Part shown: positions 10,435-21,397 of the stretch, in pieces
Position numbering within the stretch: the stretch's first letter is position 1
How the letters are laid out: every line of letters starts with the position of its first letter
Source of the DNA: Heterohyrax brucei
Taxonomy: Eukaryota; Chordata; Mammalia; Hyracoidea; Procaviidae
DNA: 64,000 bases
Assembly (NCBI GenBank): GCA_028571685.1
Contig: CM053162.1
Span: 8,064,001 to 8,128,000, forward strand
Direction of reading: 5' to 3'
Translations under genes and position numbers: made by a program
The notes under the pieces: generated by a model
The model's database searches: none
The model's input: the letters and a program-made list of their open reading frames with translations, nothing else
Told to the model about the DNA's origin: nothing

Positions 10435-13400
10435 TTATCCTAGAGGTCTCAAACAGTATTTGTCCCTTTGTCGCTGACTACTTTCACTCAACAGAATGTC
10501 TTCCAGTTGAAACCAGGTTAGGAGATGTTTCCTGGAATCATCATTATTCTTTATCATTGCGTAGTGCTCCATTGAGTATATGTACCATAGTTTACCTATC
10601 CATTCTTCTATTGTTGGGCATCTGGGTTGATTCCATCTTTTTGCTATCGTGGACTGTGCTGCGGTAAACATTCTGGTGCATGTGTCCATTGGTGTGAAAG
10701 GCCTTGAATCTGTAGGATATAGTCCAAGTAGTGGAATTACTGGGTCAAATGGTATATCGATATCCATTTTTTTAAGGAAGCATCAGATTGCCTTCCAAAG
10801 AGGCTGGACCATTTTGCAAACCCACCAACAGTGTAGGAGGGTTCCACTTTCTCCACAACCTCTCCAGCATTTGTTGTTTTGTGTTTTCTGGATCATGGCC
10901 AATCTTGTTGGGGTGAGATGGTATCTCATTGTTGTCTTGATTTGAATTTCTTTAATAACGAAAGATCAGGAACATGTCCGCATGTATGTTTTGGCTGCCT
11001 GGATCTCCTCTTTAGTGAAGTGTCTGTCCATCTCCTTTGCCCATCGCTTAATTGGATGGTTTATCTTCTTCTTATTGATATTTTGTAGTATCATATAGAT
11101 TATGGAGATCAGGCGTCAGTCTGACATAGAGTTGCCAAATATTTTTTCCCATTCTATGGGTGTTCTTTTAATTCTATTAATAAAGTCTTTGGATGAGCAA
11201 AAGTGTTGGATTCTTAATAGTTCCCAGTTATCCATTTTCTCTTCTGTTGATTGAGGTTTCTTTGACAGATTTTGGAGTCTGTCCTCATTGTGTATTAAAA
11301 CTTCCATTCTTGTTCCTACCTTTTCTTGGATGAGCTTTATCGTTTTAGGTTTGATATTAGGTATTTTATCCAGTTGGAGTTGGTTTTTGTATAAGGTGTT
11401 AGATATGGATTTTGATTCAGTTTATTGCAGATGGATAACCAATTTTGCCAGCACCATTTGTTGAAGATACTGTTTTTACCCCAATTTAATGTCGTAGGGC
11501 CTTTGTCTAATATCAACTATTCATAGGCAGATGGTGTCATCTCTGGGGTCTCAATTCTGTTCCATTGATCCATCTGTCTGTTCTTGTACCAGTACCAGGC
11601 TGTTTTGACCACTGTGGCAGAGTAGTATGTTCTAAGGCCGGGTAATGAGAGGCCTCCCAGTGTGTTCTTCTTCTTTGGTACTACCTTACTTATCCGGGGC
11701 TTCTTCCCTTTCCAAACAAAATTGGTGATTTGTTTCTCCATCTCATTAAAAAATGATACTGGAACTTGTATTGGGATTGCATTATATAAATAAATTGCTT
11801 TGGGTAAAATAGACATTTTCACAATGTTAAGTCTTCCTATCCATGAGCAGGGTAGGTTTTTCCATTTGTCTAAGTCTCTCTTAGTTTCTTGTAGTAAGGG
11901 CTTGTAGTTCTCTTTTGTCAAGGTCTGTTGTTTCTCTGGTTAGATTAATTCCTAGGTACTTTATCTTCTTAGGGGCGTATTGATTTGATAATTTCCTCCT
12001 TAACAGTCTCGTTGTTGGTGTAAAGGAATCCTACTGATTTACTTATGTTTATCTTGTATCCTGAGACTTTGCTGAATGCTTCTGTCAGTTTGAGTAGCTT
12101 ACTTATAGATTCCTTGGGGTTCTCTGCATATACAATCATATCATCTGCGAACAGGGAGATTTTAACTTCCTCTTTGCCGATGCCAGCCATGCCCTTTATT
12201 TCTTCGTCTTGTCTAATTGTGCTGGCTAGCACTTGTAGCACAATGTTGAATAAGAGAGGTGACAGTGGGCATCCTTGTCTAGTCCCTGATCTCAAGGGAA
12301 AGTCTTTGAGTCTCTCTCCATTCAGGATGATGTGGGCGATTGGCTTTGTATAAATGGCCCTTATTGTGTTGAGGAATTTGCTGTCTATGCCCATTTTGCT
12401 AAGAGTTTTTAGCATGAATGAGTGTTGGACTTTATCAAATGCCTTTTCAGCATCAATGGACAAAATCAGGTGATCCTTGTCTTTTGTGTTATTTATGTGG
12501 CACTTGGCTTTGGCTTGGCATGTGGTTAATCACATTAATTGTTTTCCTGATGTTCTGCTTCACTTTGTGATAATTTGGGTAGGTGGTATGAGTCAAGCAA
12601 TTGGTCTATTTCCCCTAGGTTTTCAAATTTGTTAGAGTACAGTCTTTCATAGTATTCTGTTATGATATTTTTGATTTCTGTTGCATCTGTAGTGACAACT
12701 CCCTTCTCATTTCTAATTTGGGTTATTTGTTTCCTTTCCTGCTTTTCTTTAGTAAGTTTAGCCAGTGGTTTATCAATTTGGTTGATCTTTTCAAAAAAAC
12801 AGCTTTTGGTCTTTTCAATTTTATCAATTGTTTTTCTATTCTCTAATTCATTTAGCTCTGCTCTAATCTTTATGATCTCATTTCTTCTGGTGCCCGAGGG
12901 GTTCCTCTGTTGTTCTCTTTCTACTTGTTCAAGCTGTAGAGTTAGTTCCTTGATTTGGTTTCTTTCTTTCTTCCAGATGTGTGCATTTATGGAGATAAAC
13001 AGACCTCTGAGCACTGCTTTGGCTGTATCCCATAGGTTCTGGTAGGAAGTGTTTTTATTCTCATTGGAATCCATGAATTTCTTTAATTCATCCTTGATTT
13101 CCTCTATAATTCATGTTTTTTTGAGCAAGATGTTGCTCAGTTTCGAAGAGTTCCACTTTCTATCTCTGTTTTTTCTGCTATTGATTTCAACTTTTATGGC
13201 TTTATGATCTGAGAAGATGCTTTGCAGTAATTCAATGGTATGGATTTTGTTGAGCATTGCATTATGGCCTATCACGTGGTCAATTCTGGAGAATGTTCCA
13301 TGTGCACTGGAGAAGAAGGTGTAGTTGTCTGCTGATGGGTGGAAAGTTCTGTATATATCAATGAAGTTTAGTTGGTTAGTTGTGTCAATGAGGTCTTCTG

Positions 13401-13893
13401 TATCTTTACTGAGCTTTTTTCTAGATGATCTGTCTAGTGATGAGACTGGAGTGTTCAAGTCTCCCACTATTATTGTGGAGTCATCTAACTCTCTTCTGAG
13501 CGTAGTCAGTGTTTCTTTGACATATTTAGGTGCTCTGACATTAGGTGCATAAATATTTAATATAGTTAAGTCTTGCTTGTGTACTGAAACTTTCATCAAT
13601 AAATAGTGTCCATCTTTGTCCACGATGGTGGATTTGACATTAAAATTGATTTTGTCTGAGATTAGAATTGCCATCCCTGTTCTTCTTTGTTCATTGTTAG
13701 CTTGATATATATTCTTCCATCCTTTAATTTCCAGTTTGTTCCTGTCTTTAGGTCTAAAGTGAGTTTCTTGTAGACAACATATGGATGGGTCATGTCTTTT
13801 GATCCAAGATGACACTCAGTGTCTCTTTACCAGAGCATTCAGTCCATTCACATTCAATGTTATTATTGATAGGTATGTGTTCACTACTGCCAT
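10435..13893 (-). pseudogene. L1 ORF2 pseudogene (endonuclease-RT-C domain)
   Basis: ORF2 starts at the ATG 13893-13891 (MAVVNTYLSIITLNVNGLN) and ends at 10435 (..RDKYCLRPLG). A TGA after KRH, read from a former CGA, cuts off the N-terminus. The endonuclease then stays open (13111-13815) with catalytic landmarks QETHF, GDLNTP, RIDH and SDH. A TGG-to-TGA change ends it in LLKKxW. The linker is open at 12535-13074. The palm (11969-12463) has SLFADD at 12151-12140. Further open pieces are 11517-11921, 11116-11307 and 10435-10767. About 370 bp of RT fingers is missing near 12555, so the span is ~1153 instead of ~1275 codons. Confidence 0.93.
12501..12519. repeat. 19-bp insert flanked by 6-bp direct repeats in ORF2
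   Basis: CACTTGGCTTTGGCTTGGC sits between two copies of ATGTGG (12495-12500 and 12520-12525). The insert resembles the 3'-terminal bases of the AfroSINE/RTE-tail variants at 48050, 58847 and 63411. See findings. Confidence 0.5.
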
Positions 13894-14147
13894 TGTGATA
13901 TGTTTATTTTTGTGTTAATGTTTTCTCTGTTGTTCTTCTTAATATGTTCTGGGACACTCTTTTTTGTGAGTTGATGTTTCACCTTTTTCAGAGCTGGTTT
14001 TATAGTTGTTGAGACTCGTGTGTTAGATTTCTTGAAATGGTATGATACATCTTTGTTGTGCTTTACAGCTGGCCCTATGAACCCCCTTAATAAACTATTT
14101 ATAAACCCAATTTTAATTACTACCAGTCTTGTCATCTTCCTCTCCAT
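13884..14147 (-). CDS. Small inter-ORF reading frame of L1 (87 codons)
   Basis: An 87-codon frame fills most of the spacer between the ORF1 stop (14316) and the ORF2 start (13893). It starts MERKMTRLVV, is rich in K and N, has no recognisable domain, and ends just inside ORF2: its stop lies in the bases of ORF2's third and fourth codons (CAATGGCAGTAG). A same-frame homologue of 86 codons occurs in an independent L1 at 51968-52228. Whether it is translated is unknown. It could be only a spacer or serve reinitiation at ORF2. Confidence 0.4.
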   Translation of the reverse strand: MERKMTRLVVIKIGFINSLLRGFIGPAVKHNKDVSYHFKKSNTRVSTTIKPALKKVKHQLTKKSVPEHIKKNNRENINTKINISQWQ

Positions 14148-14315
14148 CTGGAAGGACTATAACGACTGTAGTACATCCCTCTTATTATGATGATGACACC
14201 ATAGTTTTCATGATGATCACTGGATTGCTTCTTTCCATATCAAAGCTGTGATTTACTTTGGAGCCTTCCCTAAATGAGTAGAGTATTGAGTAGTGTGTCG
14301 TTCTAAAATATAAAG

Positions 14316-15260
14316 TTAGTGGTTTCGTTCTTCTAAGCCAAAGCCAAGAACTTCTTCCAGTATTTCTTGTAGTTTGCGTTTGGTTTTTACAAAGTCTCTG
14401 AGTTTCTGTTTATCTGGGAATGTCTTAATTTCATTTTCGTATTTGAAAGACAGTTTTGCAGGATATATAATTCTTGGTTGGAAGTTCTTCTCCTTCAAGA
14501 CTTTGAATGTGTCGTGCCACTGTCTCCGTGCCAGCATGGTTTCTGCTGAGAAATCTGATGAAAGCCTATAGGGTTTCCCTCTGAATGTTAGCTTTGCCTT
14601 GAGTCTTGCTGCCTTTAAGAGTTGCTGCTTATGTTTCATTTTGTTAAGCTTGATTAGAATATGTCTTGGAGTCTTTCTTTTGAGAACTATATTGGGTAGC
14701 GTACGATATGCATCTGAGATGTCTATATTTTCTTCCTTCACGATTTCTGGGAAGTTTTCTTTCAACAGCTCAGCAACAATACTCTCTGTGTTCTCAGATG
14801 TCTCACCCTGTTCAGGGACTCCAATTAACCGAAGGTTGTTCCTCTTAATAGAGTCCCACATGCTTCTTAATGTTTCTTCATTTTTCTTGTTTCTTTTTTC
14901 TGATTTCTGCTCATAGACGCTGGCATCAGTAGCTCTGTTTTCCAAGTCAGAAATTCTTTTTTCCATTTGGTCCATTCTGTTTTCTTGGCTTTGCATGGAA
15001 GTTTCTATGTCTTTGATTTTCTTCTTGATCTGTTGGATTTCAGAGTACTGGTGTTCCATCAGATCAAACAACTTGCTTAACTTTTCACTTTGTTCTGCTT
15101 CACTTTGTATAAAGTCTATAATCAATTTGTATTCACTTCCTGATGCTTTCATAAAAGTTTCTTCATCTGGAAAACTCCTTGGTTGCTTTGTTTGGGAGCC
15201 TTCTGAAGTCATGAGTGATTGCTTGTATGCCACAATTGTCTGTTGCTTCTTGGGTCCCAT
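14316..15260 (-). CDS. L1 ORF1p, intact 314 codons
   Basis: ORF1p is the trimeric RNA-binding nucleic-acid chaperone of L1 that coats L1 RNA in cytoplasmic particles. The reading frame is uninterrupted, starting MGPKKQQTIV. Residues about 55-135 form a heptad-rich coiled coil (EQSEKLSKLFDLMEHQY .. RMDQMEKRISDLE). An RRM follows at about 136-232 with NNLRLIGVPE (141-150) and RHILIKL (199-205). The C-terminal domain, about 240-305, holds ARRQW (244-248) and YPAKLSF (266-272). Length is close to typical mammalian ORF1p (~340). It lies in an L1 whose ORF2 is dead, so it could at most supply ORF1p, if expressed. ORF2 starts 423 bp downstream. Confidence 0.93.
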   Translation of the reverse strand: MGPKKQQTIVAYKQSLMTSEGSQTKQPRSFPDEETFMKASGSEYKLIIDFIQSEAEQSEKLSKLFDLMEHQYSEIQQIKKKIKDIETSMQSQENRMDQMEKRISDLENRATDASVYEQKSEKRNKKNEETLRSMWDSIKRNNLRLIGVPEQGETSENTESIVAELLKENFPEIVKEENIDISDAYRTLPNIVLKRKTPRHILIKLNKMKHKQQLLKAARLKAKLTFRGKPYRLSSDFSAETMLARRQWHDTFKVLKEKNFQPRIIYPAKLSFKYENEIKTFPDKQKLRDFVKTKRKLQEILEEVLGFGLEERNH

Positions 15261-16261
15261 GTGAGTATATAGAGGCTAGAAGTGGTACTGTGAGGATGGA
15301 TTGCAAATGTTTCTCTAGGCTGTCTTCAAATGTAAAGCAAGGGGTATCTGACCAGTTCACAAGTCAGTTAGGTTTTCAGGTGTAGAGGTCCCTCTTCTCA
15401 TCTGACAAAGTAAGTGCCACTATATCCAACCCCAGATGGTAACAAACTAGTTCAGAATACAGCAATGCTACTGCCCTGTTGGCCTCCACTGACAGGGCCT
15501 AGCCTTAGCCAACACTGCATCGAGTAGTGGTTTTGTGATAGAAAAGCGCTCTCCTGTGGGCAGGCTCTGGCTCCCAAGCTAAGAATTAGGTCCAGCTGCA
15601 GCCACCGTAGCCAAGATGGCATCCTCCACACAGGCAGCAGACACAGGGGCTAAAGGTGCCGAGAGGTAGTGATTCCTCTGTTTCTGTTGCAGGGCCCCCA
15701 ATGTAGGCAGCACTGTGCAAAATCACTACTTTTCTGTTGGAGAAGCTCTGTCCCGTTTGCAGGCGCTGGCTCCCAGGCTAATAACGAGGTCCCGCTAAAA
15801 TGTCGGTACCAACATGGTGTCCCGCACACTGACTGCGAAGCTCCACACAAACCCCGCTGAGGCAGCTACAAAACGAAAGGCTCAAAATGGCTAGATTAAC
15901 AGAGTCCCGAGCCTGGCTCTCAGAATATGGGAATTTCGCCTATCTATCTCCCCAGCAGTGCGTCTGAGTCCAGCCGCCAGGCAAGACCCAGCTCCGCCCG
16001 CCAGCCTAGACAGAGGAAAGGAAAGTCAAAATGGTGTGTTTACCTTCCGTCAGTGAGAGCTGGGGCTAGCCAGGAGCGGGAGTCAGTGAAAGAGAGGAGG
16101 TTTTTCGCTGAATGGTATGAAGTCCCAATTAACAGCTCTGTGCCATGTCCTGAGGCTGATTAGGTGATCAGAAGGCTCTGTTTGATTGTCAATTCAGCTC
16201 TTGGTTTCCAGAGAGATATAGGGAGACGTGCGCTTAGTCCACCATCTTGACTCTGCCCCAA
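15261..16261 (-). promoter_or_regulatory. L1 5'UTR / internal promoter region
   Basis: About 1 kb between the L1 5' end and the ORF1 start. It is GC-rich with several CpGs, as expected of an L1 internal promoter (inferred from position). It contains two ~199-bp tandem units (separate entry). Confidence 0.6.
15480..15877 (-). repeat. Two ~199-bp tandem monomers in L1 5'UTR
   Basis: The segments at about 15480-15678 and 15679-15877 align at an offset of ~199 bp. Shared anchors are CAGG(C)TCTGGCTCCCA.GCTAA (15561 versus 15760), then AGGTCC.GCT, then CAA.ATGG..TCC..CACA. The second match carries CAGGCGCTGGCTCCCAGGCT. Tandem 5'UTR monomers are known from rodent L1 promoters. Confidence 0.7.
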
Positions 16262-16274
16262 GGACAAACTTCTT

Positions 16275-16486
16275 ATTGTTTATAGTGAGTGGAATTTGGA
16301 CTGTGTGCTGAAGGAAGAAAGCCAATTTAAGAAGAAATAAAGAGCAGAGAAACCAGGAATGTTGTGGATTCTTGAAAAGATGAGACTGGTAGGCAGGTCT
16401 GATGACAGCAGTTCTTCAGCAAAGCCTTAACTGACCCCACCTTGGGAGAAGCAATAGCTTAATTTACAGTGCACTTTGGCTCTAAC
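16275..16486. other. Unique sequence
   Basis: Short stretch between the L1 TSD and the next SINE. Nothing recognised. Confidence 0.5.
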
Positions 16487-16661
16487 AGAAACCATAATGG
16501 TGTAGTGGTTAATACTGCATCTGTTAACCAAGAAGTCAGGAGTTTGAATCCATCAAGTGCTCCTTGGAAACATTGAGGGGCAGTTCTACTCTGTCCTATA
16601 TGGTCACTATGAGTCAGAATTGACTCAATGGCAGTGGGTTTGTTTTGTTTTGTGGTTTGGC
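16487..16661 (+). mobile_element. AfroSINE
   Basis: Sense copy. The tRNA-like head has TAGTGGTTAA (box A region) and GAGTTTGAATCC (box B region). The body has GGGGCAGTTCTACTCTGTCC and the tail GAGTCAGAATTGACTCAATGG, followed by a (TTTTG)-rich end. Confidence 0.92.
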
Positions 16662-19600
16662 ATTAATATCCTAGTACTGAGGACTATGAGTTGACTATCA
16701 CACTTGTGGAAGGTGATTCAAGGCTAAGAAATGGGGCAAGAGGTAGAGTGATCTTTTCTGTAATGCTGACTATGAAATCAAAGGTAAAAGTAAAAGAAGG
16801 AAAGGAAGAACCAAGATGGATCTCTGTCTCCCGCATGGAAGTCCGGTGACAAAAATTCCCAGATGCAAAGTACCTCCATCATATATGCCTCTGACACAGA
16901 CCATATCCCTCAGAAATAGAAACACACATAACACACACATGCACAGACACACACCTTGAGTTGATATTGATGCATAGTGATCCAATAGAATTTCACTAAA
17001 AATTCAAATTTCCTATCTATTTTGCACATATCTGCAGAAACAAAGTTGTTGCCAACATTTCTAATGGAAAATGATAGTCTGAACACAAAAGAAAAGCAGA
17101 CTATTCGCTGAAATCATCCACATGAAATCAGAAATAAAATTGCAAGAGAAGCAAGAAGACCTGAGCAGAAACTCTTCCCTGGGCATAAAAATGAGTTGAG
17201 CTGAGCAAAATCATAAATGCAAACCATCCACATCACCTTCTCCACAGGAGATGATGCCAGAATAGAATTTAATGCCAAATTAAAGGTTCCATCCACCTCT
17301 CCAAAGCAACATGACTGTAAAAGGCAAAAAGAAATCAAAGTTCTTGTCACTATTGCTGAAGGGTATTGGCTGATGGAACGTAAGTACAGAGTAACCAGTT
17401 AATCTGGGTATGGAATGTCTTGGGCCCAGAGGGTCAGAGAGAATAGAGGGTAATCATCGCAACGAGCACCTTTTAGAGGTAAGGGAATCAGTAACATTTA
17501 TTTTCTTCTGGCATCTCAAATGGCTTTCTCCTTTTCTTTGTGGGAACTTTAGCACTTCTCATACTGTACTGGAATGACTGAAAGGCTATCATAAATTAAC
17601 ACTGGAAAATCTGGACAAGAGGGAAGTAGGATGCTTTCCATAGCAGACACTTAATATCAGATAAGTCACTGTTTTCTGCTTAATTCAGCAGTAATTTCAA
17701 CATAGTAGTAAGGAGAAATGTGAATTATACAAATTATCATGGTCTTGAATTCAGAAGGTCTGAGTTCATATCTGTTGCACTGACCATCACCTTTAGCAGC
17801 TATATACCAGGGAGAATCAACTCTGTGTGCTCTCTGTATGTCAATTTTCTTTTCTGCATAAGTTTAGCCATTAGCAAGACATTCTGAAGAAGCTATTTTT
17901 GCCATAACATTGGAAGTGAGTATACCCCTTTATCTTACAGACGGGTACAGTCTGATGGAATTTATCCCAGTTTCCCCTTTTTGGCGTCACGTAGAAGAAG
18001 AAATGGGTCTAGATAGGATGTCCCTGAGGATCAGCACTAGCTTAAGTCTAGTAGGTGACCAATAGTCATTTTTACTTAGATGAGGTTTATTTTCATTCCA
18101 TTGTGAAGAACCATCATCTTTCTCTTTACGGGAAAAGGAATATAAATTATTTAAATTGGCTGTTTGCTTCTAGTGGAAAAGTTGACAGTTGTCTCAGTTT
18201 GCAGCTGCATTCCTAGAAATTCCACATACTATTTTCCCTATAGAAAGATGGTTGTAATTGAGAATTGTATTCCACACAAAAATCTTGGCATCAAATAAAT
18301 TATAGACATTGCTAGCACTATAATGGGAAAAATAGAACTATAAATTTCTGTAATCATTTAAAATTATAAAATTGTCCTGCAAGTCACATAAACAGCTGTA
18401 AGTATATTACGCATATTGATTATACAAGGGACCCCAATGTGCCATAAACTGTACATAGAACACATAAAACTCTAACATTAGTGTAACATAAACTCAATCT
18501 AAAATCAGGATACTAGCTACAATAAATTTAATTAAAAATTAAATGAACAATAATTTTGTTTGCCTTCTTAGAATGTAGAAAGCTTTGTTGAGGCTGATTT
18601 CTCTAACTTGGATCTTTTAAAAAAACAGCAACAAGAGGAGGCTTCAGCCAATGTGTTCTTTTTTCTTTTAATAAGTTCTTGTAACAAATATAGGCAAATG
18701 GACTACTCCAACAACTATGTAGCTATCTCAAAGTAAGAAAGCACACCAAGACTCATTTGGTTTTTTTGAAGACAATGATGATGACATTTTCAAATAAACA
18801 TCATTTAAGCAAAAGCTAATCCAACAATTATCCCCTTTACCATTTCCTGTCTCCCCATTTGTTCAAAAGTTATACACTGTTTTAGACCAAAGAAAGGCCA
18901 ACCAATAAGAGAATAGTAAGTGCTACTCAAATCATTCTACTTGACAGTTGTTGACTGCTATTAGAGACCTTCATACCTTATCTGAAAGCAGTAAAACAAT
19001 TACAAGTCATTAGAATGGGCTTTAAAAAGAATATTACAGCATTTCTCCCAGACATAAGAGAGTTATTACAATGTTCATTGACAGTCCATAGTTGCACTGG
19101 AAAACAAAATAAACAATTTATTATATGTTTATATACTTTACAATTTAAAGCTACCATGTAATTCAGTTATCTTGGTTGTCCTATAGGTAAATAAGCCAAA
19201 GATTATGATTTACTATTTTTGATTGAAGAAACAAAGGGTTAAGGACAATAAAGAATGTTACAAAGAGGTAATTTGGGATTACAAAGACAAAGAAAGGTGT
19301 TAAGAACAGAGGCACTACAGAAACGTGGAGAGTTGTTATTCAGAAGTGTCTCACGAATATGAGTCCTGGAGTACTAAAATAACAGCAGAAGAAAACTTAG
19401 AGGCACCGCTCTGTAAGTGAGCCCTCATCATAATATTCAGCTCATTTAAAATCACCTCACGCCCGTGGTCATCTACTCTCCGCAGGGACGCACCAAATAG
19501 CAGGGTAAATTATCCCTCAAAGCAAAGCAGTCTCTTTTGTTTCTACAAACTGTTTTAACTGTTAGAAAATTCTTCCTTCATTTATCCTTCTACTTTCAAG

Positions 19601-19683
19601 AATCTCAAAGAATATGCCTTATAATCCTCTTACACACAATATTCAAATTAGGTTTGATTTGGTTTGGGTATCATGTTTCCAAA
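16662..19683. other. Unique AT-rich sequence, no gene seen
   Basis: A CA-rich patch lies at 16919-16953. A possible MIR relic (+) lies at about 17745-17880 (GGTCTGAGTTCATATCTGT .. TCAATTTTCTTTTCTGCAT). A 61-codon and a 78-codon ORF overlap on opposite strands near 17114-17402 and look like chance. Nothing else was recognised over 3 kb, making it one of the longer repeat-poor stretches in the window. Confidence 0.5.
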
Positions 19684-19876
19684 AGGGGCCATGGTGTCAT
19701 GGCACAGTGCTTAAGCACCCAACTGCTAACTGATCAGCCACTCCATAGGAGAAAAATGTGGCAGTCTTCTTCTACAAAGATTTACAGCCTACAAAATCCT
19801 ATGAGGTAGTTCCACACTGTACTATAGGGTCACTATAAGACAGAATTGATTCAATAGCAATATGTTTGTTTCTCAT
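19684..19876 (+). mobile_element. AfroSINE, long variant
   Basis: Sense copy, strongly diverged. The head is CACAGTGCTTAAGCACCCAA, the middle long-variant segment GTGGCAGTCTTCTTCTACAA, and the tail CACTATAAGACAGAATTGAT. Confidence 0.82.
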
Positions 19877-20729
19877 ATTCCCACTCTCATTTTAGAGCTG
19901 TTTTCCTTGCTAGATAAATTTACATGGCTCCTTTGATTATTGCTTATAAGACATGACTTATATACTTTTTGTCCTCCTGGTGCTACTCCTAAAACCAGGC
20001 ACCCAGAAGCTATCACACAACTTCATAAGCAATCAGACCAATATATAGTAGAACTATTTCCTTCTGTGTTCTGGACTAAAGTTTTTATTAATACAGATTA
20101 GAGTAACAATAACTTTTGGCAAACAAATCAGGTGTTGGCTTTTACTGAACTTGCATCCAACTAAAATCACTGTTTTTAAAATTATCTGTTTTCCAGCCAG
20201 TGGTCTCTTATCCTAATCACATCAAGTTGTGACATTTGCCAATATGAGAGTTATATATTTACCTATTCAGTGTTACTTGACAGGATTGTAAATGAAAGTT
20301 TGGATAGTGCGATTATGTTTTATGATTGTCCCACTCAATGCAGAATCCCTAAAATCTCTGTCCTCATCTGCTAAATATTAGTGACAATGTTTGATTGTTA
20401 AGGTGACAACCAAAAATGGCCCCAAGTGTCTCTAGGAAAGAGAGTCTTTTTCAAATTATCAGTTGAAATGTGCAGTATGAAGAACAGAGACTCCTGGCCT
20501 AACAGTATAGAGTTTCCTTTAGCTTAATATGTATCTTATGGTGAACATTCTATGGATATAGCTTTCAGTCAGTTACACATACACCTAAATGTACTACTTT
20601 TTCTCACTAACAAGGACAGGATGAAAAAACACAATCACCCCTTCAGAATAATAGAAATGTTTAGCAAATGCAAATATGACAATGGTTTATTGCAACTGTC
20701 ATTTCTGATTTTCACAACTCGTTTCCCAG
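19877..20729. other. Unique AT-rich sequence
   Basis: No gene or recognisable repeat. Confidence 0.5.
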
Positions 20730-21372
20730 TGAACCATGCCACCTGCTACTCATGACTACTCATGTGCTCTCCTCTCTCTAAATCTCACCTGGTGCTGTGA
20801 CTTGTCTATACAAGCAAAATTCAGCATAAGTTATGCTTTCAAAGCTGGATCAGAAGTCTTGCAGCTTCTGCCTTTTTCTCTTGAACATTCACTTGGATTC
20901 CCAAGCTGCTCTGTAAGAGATACTCAGGTTAATATTCTAGTGAGGTCACACTTAGCTACTCCTAGCTCAGCACAACCTAAGCATCCATACCAAGATATTC
21001 ATTATAGGAGTAAGAATACAGAATTTACTGCAAAATGTAAATTTCAGGTAGGAAAAAACACAAATCGAAGTGTAAAACTAGTAGTGTTTGAAAACCTGGA
21101 GCTATCCCCGAGCTCTGGCTTCCTCTAGCTCAAGAACTTCACTGAATTCTCTTTGAGGTCTTGCTCTTTAATGCTGCATTTAACCAGTCTTCCAAAGCAG
21201 TCCTTCCTCCAGCCACTGATAACTGAGTGAGCTTACTCAACAGTACATAGAGCGAAAAATTGCCAAGCAGAACTATCCATATTCCTGACAAACAAAGTTG
21301 TGAAACATAATACAATGAATGTTATTTTAGGTGTGGTTTGTTACATAGCAATAGATAACTGGAACAATGATT
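20730..21372 (+). mobile_element. MLT1-type LTR (ERVL-MaLR), interrupted
   Basis: The 5' part (CTAAATCTCACCTGGTGCTG, then CTTGCAGCTTCTGCC) and the 3' end (GGTTTGTTACATAGCAATAG then ATAACTGGAACA, 21335-21372) match the usual MLT1 LTR layout. The segment 21013-21187 in between does not belong to that layout and is listed separately. Confidence 0.65.
21013..21187 (+). repeat. Unnamed ~175-bp repeat, copy A
   Basis: It is the reverse complement, at roughly 80 percent identity by eye, of 23108-23285. Shared blocks are GAATACAGAATTTAC.GCAAA, GAGCTCTGGCTTCCTCT (copy B TAGCTCTGGCTTCCTCT) and GAGGTCTTGCTCTTTAA. It interrupts an MLT1-type LTR. I do not recognise the family. Confidence 0.75.
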
Positions 21373-21397
21373 TACTACAGACATATATATATATACT

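Larger units (their letters stand above)
9436..16261 (-). mobile_element. Full-length L1 retrotransposon with 13-bp TSD
   Basis: About 6.8 kb, antisense. The poly-A tail appears as a T-run at 9436-9445. The 5' end (rc of CACCATCTTGACTCTGCCCC) lies at 16240-16260, giving the usual L1 start GGGGCAGAGTCAAGATGG. A perfect direct repeat GGACAAACTTCTT flanks it at 9423-9435 and 16262-16274, which defines one clean insertion. Order in the sense direction: monomeric 5'UTR, ORF1 (intact), inter-ORF segment with a small ORF, ORF2 (broken), ~1 kb 3'UTR. It is the youngest-looking large element here but cannot move by itself. Confidence 0.97.

Noticed and set aside
12662-13045. 127-codon hydrophobic plus-strand ORF resembling a membrane protein
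   Set aside because: It is the antisense shadow of L1 ORF2; hydrophobicity comes from complementing a Lys/Glu-rich frame.
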